Shown: positions 7,357 through 8,949 of the stretch, in pieces
Position numbering within the stretch: position 1 is the first letter of the stretch
Layout: each line of letters begins with the position of its first letter
Assembly: GCA_964624065.1 (NCBI GenBank)
Contig: CAZUWF010000048.1
Location: forward strand, 1 to 8,949
Length of the DNA: 8,949 bases
Source: UBA7960 sp964624065
GTDB taxonomy: Bacteria; Bacteroidota; Bacteroidia; Bacteroidales; UBA7960
Reading direction: 5' to 3'
Program-made: the position numbers and the translations under genes
Notes under the pieces: model-generated
What the model was told of the DNA's origin: nothing
Database searches by the model: none
What the model saw: only the letters and a program-made list of their open reading frames with translations

Positions 7357-7610
7357 TGTTTGAAAGTTTATAGGTTAATAGGCAATTGGCCTTGGGTGTT
7401 GGTTTATTTGCACTTAACGGGCAACGTTTTACTAATGTGGTATGCGCTGAGCAACTCTAACTATCAAAGGGAGCACCCAACAACCAATACCATGCCGAGG
7501 CATAACCTTGGGTTGATGGGTGGAAAGTGGTGGGTATTGGACAAAAATTAATTTTAAAAGTTAAGGAATTTGAAATTTGAAAATGTAAGCTATGTTTAAA
7601 CTTTCAAACA
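7357..7610. repeat. Candidate small repeat element bounded by 14-base inverted repeats
   Basis: TGTTTGAAAGTTTA at 7357-7370 is exactly inverted as TAAACTTTCAAACA at 7597-7610. The enclosed 254 bases contain the strong hairpin at 7474-7522 and no convincing gene. No target-site duplication is visible outside the ends, and the left arm lies among related AGTTTG repeats. A non-autonomous element (MITE- or REP-like) is therefore only a hypothesis. Other copies in the genome would be needed to support it. Confidence 0.3.
7474..7522. other. Long imperfect hairpin with capped inner stem, possible structured RNA or REP-like unit
   Basis: CACCCAACAACC at 7474-7485 pairs with GGTTGATGGGTG at 7511-7522: 11 of 12 positions are Watson-Crick, with one A-A mismatch. 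Inside lies a second stem, ATGC (7492-7495) with GCAT (7500-7503), closed by a CGAG tetraloop. The two stems are separated by an internal loop of 6 and 7 bases. TTGGGTG at 7392-7398 could compete for CACCCAA at 7474-7480. No T-run follows on the plus strand, so it is not a plain intrinsic terminator. It lies 170-218 bases upstream of guaA's start and about 264-312 upstream of yggS. I recognise no known riboswitch or RNA family in it. Confidence 0.45.
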
Positions 7611-7739
7611 CTTCACCCTTGAAGCCTTCCTCAATTTGCAATTAATCCTATTAGTTGCCAGACTCATTGGCAAGGTTGGTACTTATTATTTCTCCTTAGT
7701 CCGTTGACAATTTTATACTTTCAATAATGCATAGTCAGT

Positions 7740-7747
7740 TATCTTTG
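7740..7747 (+). promoter_or_regulatory. Bacteroidota-type -7 promoter element for yggS
   Basis: TATCTTTG followed by C fits TAnnTTTG and ends 38 bases before the yggS ATG, giving a leader of about 30 bases. No TTG is at the usual -33 spacing; TTGACA at 7704-7709 is too far upstream for this element. Confidence 0.55.
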
Positions 7748-7766
7748 CAGCTAAAGAATCCAAAAA

Positions 7767-7799
7767 ATGAAAAATAAATTATTACATGCTTGTAACTGA
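7767..7799 (+). other. 10-codon upstream ORF overlapping the yggS start
   Basis: ATG at 7767 reads MKNKLLHACN and stops with TGA at 7797-7799. It is out of frame with yggS and overlaps its first 14 bases. It would lie inside the leader transcribed from the element at 7740-7747. If translated, termination next to the yggS start could couple the two. Such a short frame can arise by chance, and no ribosome-binding sequence precedes it. Confidence 0.2.
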
Positions 7800-8448
7800 G
7801 ACGTACATAAATTTCAAGAAGTATTTGCCGGGCAATGTAACTCTGGTGGCGGTTTCTAAAACTCGTACCGCAGAGGAGATTATGGCGCTTTACAACGAGA
7901 GTCAGCGGCACTTTGGCGAAAATCGCGTTCAGGAATTATTAATCAAGCAACCAAACCTCCCCGCCGATATTAACTGGCACCTTATTGGGCACCTTCAAAC
8001 AAACAAGGTTAAGTTCATTGCCCCTTTTATTTCGCTAATCCATTCGGTTGACAGCCTAAAGCTGCTAACAACAATTAACAAGGAGGCCGAAAAGAACAGT
8101 AGGGTTATTGACTGCCTGCTTCAGTTTTTCATTGCCGACGAAGAAACCAAGTTTGGCCTTGACCTAGAAGAAGCCTTTAAAATTCTTGGCTCAGAAGTAT
8201 TTAGGCAAATGAGGAGCATCAGCATCAAAGGAGTAATGGGAATGGCAACCCTTACGGAAAATATGGATCAGATTAGAGGGGAGTTCAAAAGCCTAAAATC
8301 AATTTTCGAAAAACTTAAGCAAGAATTTTTTTTGCATGACAGGGGCTTTTGCCAGATATCAATGGGTATGTCAGACGACTACAAGATTGCCATAGAAGAG
8401 GGTAGCACAATGATCAGGGTAGGAAGTGCTCTGTTTGGACCTAGGTGA
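7786..8448 (+). CDS. yggS: YggS/PLPBP family pyridoxal-phosphate homeostasis protein
   Basis: Single-domain PLP-binding protein of the alanine-racemase N-terminal fold. In studied bacteria it has no clear catalysis; it buffers PLP and influences amino-acid and keto-acid pools. 220 residues, normal for the family. LVAVSKTR places the PLP-linking lysine at K25. HFGENRVQE (42-50) and WHLIGHLQTNK (64-74) are signature motifs, as are IHSVDS and GVMGMATL. SMGMSDDYKIAIEEGSTMIRVGSALFG near the end carries the phosphate-binding residues, including S192-D198 and R211-G213. All motifs are intact. Start: in-frame TGA at 7768-7770 blocks upstream extension and ATG 7786 is the first start. There is no Shine-Dalgarno; the upstream region is A/T-rich as expected for the phylum. 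It is divergent from guaA and appears to be transcribed alone from the element at 7740-7747; the next 500 bases hold no gene. Confidence 0.95.
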   Translation: MLVTETYINFKKYLPGNVTLVAVSKTRTAEEIMALYNESQRHFGENRVQELLIKQPNLPADINWHLIGHLQTNKVKFIAPFISLIHSVDSLKLLTTINKEAEKNSRVIDCLLQFFIADEETKFGLDLEEAFKILGSEVFRQMRSISIKGVMGMATLTENMDQIRGEFKSLKSIFEKLKQEFFLHDRGFCQISMGMSDDYKIAIEEGSTMIRVGSALFGPR

Positions 8449-8949
8449 TTTGGTGATGGGCGTTTTTTGATTCGATTAAGGTAACCAATAATCTGCAAAA
8501 TAGTTTACAGCCCAATCAATTACAATTTGGCACACCAATACGGAAGCCTATACGCCAAAGAAAAATTAGAAACTAATAGCACAGGATTTTACTAGAAAAC
8601 AAAGAAACGGACTCTTTAGTATCCTCCTTTTTAAAAGCTTGCTGTAATTGTCCTTTCTGTTAAACATTTTATTTGGAGGTTCAAATTTTTTGTGAATTAA
8701 TTTTTGTAATTGCAATTAATATCCAATTTTATAAGATTACCGCAATGTTATTAGCGGGTTGATTCTTTTTTGCCCGAATTTAGGTTTTTAGGAGCAAATG
8801 TCACAAAAACTTAATACTCTTATAATTCAATAATTTTCCCTTGACGATTCGAAAAAAAATGGCCGTAGGTCTTTATTTCTAAGAATGTTTTAAGTATTTA
8901 CCCATTGTGCATTTAGAAAAAAAGAAAAAAAAGATTGTTCATTTGACAA
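8449..8949. other. AT-rich intergenic region after yggS, no recognisable gene
   Basis: About 500 bases with no long open frame on either strand and no tRNA, rRNA or clear intrinsic terminator. Visible small structures: a GGTGAT direct repeat just after the yggS stop; TTTGGC/GCCAAA arms at 8526-8531 and 8554-8559 with a 22-base loop; a 12-base palindrome TAATTGCAATTA at 8707-8718; and two overlapping short stems, CCGC/GCGG (8740-8743 with 8754-8757) and CGGG/CCCG (8755-8758 with 8773-8776). An 11-codon frame (MSQKLNTLIIQ) begins at the ATG after TAGGAGCAA around 8798, but its spacing and length argue against a real gene. The 3' end probably holds the upstream region of a gene beyond the window. 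Confidence 0.6.

Noticed and set aside
7348..7551. 67-codon plus-strand frame across the guaA-yggS spacer
   Set aside because: TTG start, covers the strong hairpin and one inverted-repeat arm, and the peptide has no motif I can support. It is better explained by the non-coding structure, unless found repeated elsewhere.
1..8949. CRISPR array, tRNA, rRNA, transposase, prophage or dif site
   Set aside because: I looked on both strands and found no regularly spaced direct repeats, cloverleaf, rRNA-like segment, transposase motif or XerCD-type site.

Overview
The window looks like chromosomal housekeeping DNA from a member of the Bacteroidota, probably an environmental Cytophagales/Sphingobacteriales-type lineage. 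Three things point there. The ftsK-lolA pair and the large LysM plus periplasmic-binding-protein-like product are typical of the phylum. Start codons lack Shine-Dalgarno sequences. Three genes have a close match to the Bacteroidota -7 promoter element TAnnTTTG just upstream: TAACTTTG, TAACTTTG and TATCTTTG, each followed by C. The exact genus cannot be read from the sequence.

Layout. 1-523: no convincing gene, but a 48-codon minus-strand ORF is recorded as a weak candidate, followed by the ftsK promoter. 524-3748 (+): ftsK and lolA, 33 bases apart and probably one operon. 3760-5649 (-): a secreted protein with two LysM domains and a type-I periplasmic-binding-like domain, convergent with lolA with only 11 bases between the stops. 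5775-7304 (-): guaA, GMP synthase, 125 bases upstream of the LysM gene on the same strand and possibly co-transcribed with it. 7305-7785: a divergent intergenic region between guaA and yggS with an unusual amount of structure. 7786-8448 (+): yggS, a PLP-homeostasis protein. 8449-8949: AT-rich DNA without a recognisable gene.

Functional picture. FtsK couples septum closure to chromosome segregation. LolA ferries lipoproteins to the outer membrane. The LysM protein probably sits on peptidoglycan in the periplasm. GuaA makes GMP and YggS buffers pyridoxal phosphate. This is a core cell-envelope, division and metabolism segment; I see no phage, transposase, defence or secondary-metabolite genes.

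The least ordinary part is the guaA-yggS spacer. It carries a guaA -7 element only three bases from the start codon (which predicts a leaderless message), a 9-base unit repeated three times, a pair of exact 14-base inverted repeats about 250 bases apart, and between them a 12-base-pair imperfect hairpin with a capped inner stem. This could be a small non-autonomous repeat element or a structured RNA. It is the best candidate here for something undescribed, but nothing in the window proves it.
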